5,990 bases of DNA from Actinomycetota bacterium (GTDB lineage Bacteria > Actinomycetota > Humimicrobiia > Humimicrobiales > Humimicrobiaceae): contig JAQUMQ010000098.1 in the NCBI GenBank assembly GCA_028718045.1, forward strand, positions 1 through 5,990, given 5' to 3'. The stretch's first letter is position 1. Each line of letters opens with the position of its first letter. The notes below the pieces were generated by a model. The model saw only the letters and a program-made list of their open reading frames with translations. It was not told the DNA's origin and did not search any database. Positions 5,651-5,990 of this stretch are shown piece by piece. The position numbers were made by a program, and so were the translations under genes.

Positions 5651-5720
5651 GATGAATTTTAAGAAAAGGATAAATCAAAATGAAGAATTGGGAATGCACT
5701 GTTTGTGGATATATTTATGA
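5610..5720 (+). CDS. Possible leader peptide, 36 residues, overlapping rubredoxin start
   Basis: ATG at 5610 follows AGGAG (5596-5600) by nine bases. The frame reads MQASNSEYPYSFFLMNF at its start, crosses the T-run and ends at TGA 5718-5720 inside rubredoxin in another frame. The ribosome site lies in the 5' arm of the hairpin, so a bound ribosome would oppose hairpin formation and could favour read-through into rubredoxin. I recognise no family, and composition is not telling. It is a candidate regulatory frame and may well be chance. Confidence 0.22.
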   Translation: MQASNSEYPYSFFLMNFKKRINQNEELGMHCLWIYL

Positions 5721-5838
5721 TCCGAAAATTGGTGATCCGGAAAACGGAATAGAGCCGGTAAGAAAATTCGAAGACCTTCCCGAAGATTGGGTGTGTCCCG
5801 AATGTGGTGCTGGAAAAGACCAGTTTGAAGAAATGTAG
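5680..5838 (+). CDS. Rubredoxin
   Basis: One-iron electron carrier of 52 residues, the normal length for anaerobe rubredoxins. Two knuckles bind the iron: Cys6 and Cys9 in CTVCGYIYDP, and Cys39 and Cys42 in VCPECGAGK. The core aromatics Trp4, Tyr11, Tyr13, Phe30, Trp37 and Phe49, and the segment FEDLPEDWVCP (30-40), are those of the family. The usual PGTPFEDLP is PVRKFEDLP here, a minor variation. Rubredoxins pass electrons to rubrerythrin, superoxide reductase or flavodiiron proteins that remove oxygen and peroxide in anaerobes; none of those partners is in the window. The start follows AAGGA at 5666-5670, nine bases upstream. It lies after the DUF5661 gene behind the terminator-like hairpin, and converges with the ferredoxin-domain gene, 22 bases apart. 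Confidence 0.96.
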   Translation: MKNWECTVCGYIYDPKIGDPENGIEPVRKFEDLPEDWVCPECGAGKDQFEEM

Positions 5839-5860
5839 CAAAAAATACTGACGGTATATG

Positions 5861-5990
5861 TTATATTTTTGATTTGATGGCTTTTACGGGGCAGCAATTC
5901 AGGCATAAACCGCATAATATGCATTTGTCCTGATCAAAATTAACCTCATAATTATCCTTTAAATAAAAAGCTTTTCCAAGGCATAAAGAA
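5861..5990 (-). CDS. C-terminal end of a 4Fe-4S ferredoxin-domain protein (5' end beyond window)
   Basis: I translated the minus strand from the right edge: 42 residues then TAA at 5863-5861. They include NFDQDKCILCGLCLNCCPVK, a canonical CxxCxxCxxxCP cluster motif (with one extra Cys just before the last ligand), and VKAIKSKI after it, so one [4Fe-4S] cluster is ligated here, with the last Cys perhaps belonging to a second. The motif lies at the very C-terminus, as in several oxidoreductases with a ferredoxin tail (2-oxoacid:ferredoxin oxidoreductase subunits, aldo/keto or flavin-dependent reductases) as well as in small ferredoxins. Too little is visible to choose between them. The frame continues past base 5990, so its start, promoter and length are unknown. 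It is tail to tail with rubredoxin and so transcribed independently. Confidence 0.85.
   Translation of the reverse strand, partial: SLCLGKAFYLKDNYEVNFDQDKCILCGLCLNCCPVKAIKSKI

Noticed and set aside
5839..5860. Terminator between rubredoxin and the ferredoxin-domain gene (ATAC/GTAT)
   Set aside because: The stem is only four base pairs; the longer A/T pairing around it is weak and expected by chance.
5715..5924. Minus-strand frames over rubredoxin
   Set aside because: They are antisense to rubredoxin and conflict with the ferredoxin motif, which is read in a different minus-strand frame.

Overview
The window is strongly AT-rich. Its genes use AGGAGG-type ribosome sites, sigma-A-like promoters with extended -10 boxes, and A/T-ending codons. 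Together with a rubredoxin and a 4Fe-4S ferredoxin-type domain, this points to a low-GC anaerobic member of the Bacillota (Clostridia or Tissierellia type). That placement is inferred from style and gene content; no species-diagnostic gene is present.

Layout, left to right. (1) 1-654, minus: the N-terminal 218 residues of a low-specificity L-threonine aldolase, cut by the left edge. (2) 655-1043: a divergent spacer with a long-range inverted repeat and an extended -10 promoter for the next gene. (3) 1044-1463, plus: a 139-residue protein of unknown function. (4) 1500-2996, minus: a membrane-anchored TPR protein with a C-terminal beta domain, tail to tail with the previous gene. (5) 3101-3661, minus: a GNAT acetyltransferase, with a well-matched promoter and operator-like repeats just upstream at 3714-3782. 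(6) 3783-4040: the spacer before ychF, with two short tandem duplications and possible gene remnants. (7) 4041-5108, plus: the conserved ATPase/GTPase YchF (OLA1 family). (8) 5271-5543, plus: a 90-residue DUF5661-type protein with its own promoter. (9) 5583-5650: a -10 box followed at once by a terminator-like hairpin, then a 52-residue rubredoxin at 5680-5838. (10) 5861-5990, minus: the C-terminal end of a protein with a 4Fe-4S ferredoxin motif, cut by the right edge.

Most of this is ordinary housekeeping chromosome. There is no mobile element, CRISPR array, tRNA or rRNA, and I see no defence or secretion system. The most interesting parts are regulatory. A hairpin with a U-tract stands between the DUF5661 gene and rubredoxin, and its 5' arm contains a Shine-Dalgarno sequence for a small upstream reading frame. 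The GNAT gene has a dense promoter/operator block that also rules out its longest possible start. The two redox proteins at the right end face each other tail to tail and need not share a transcript.
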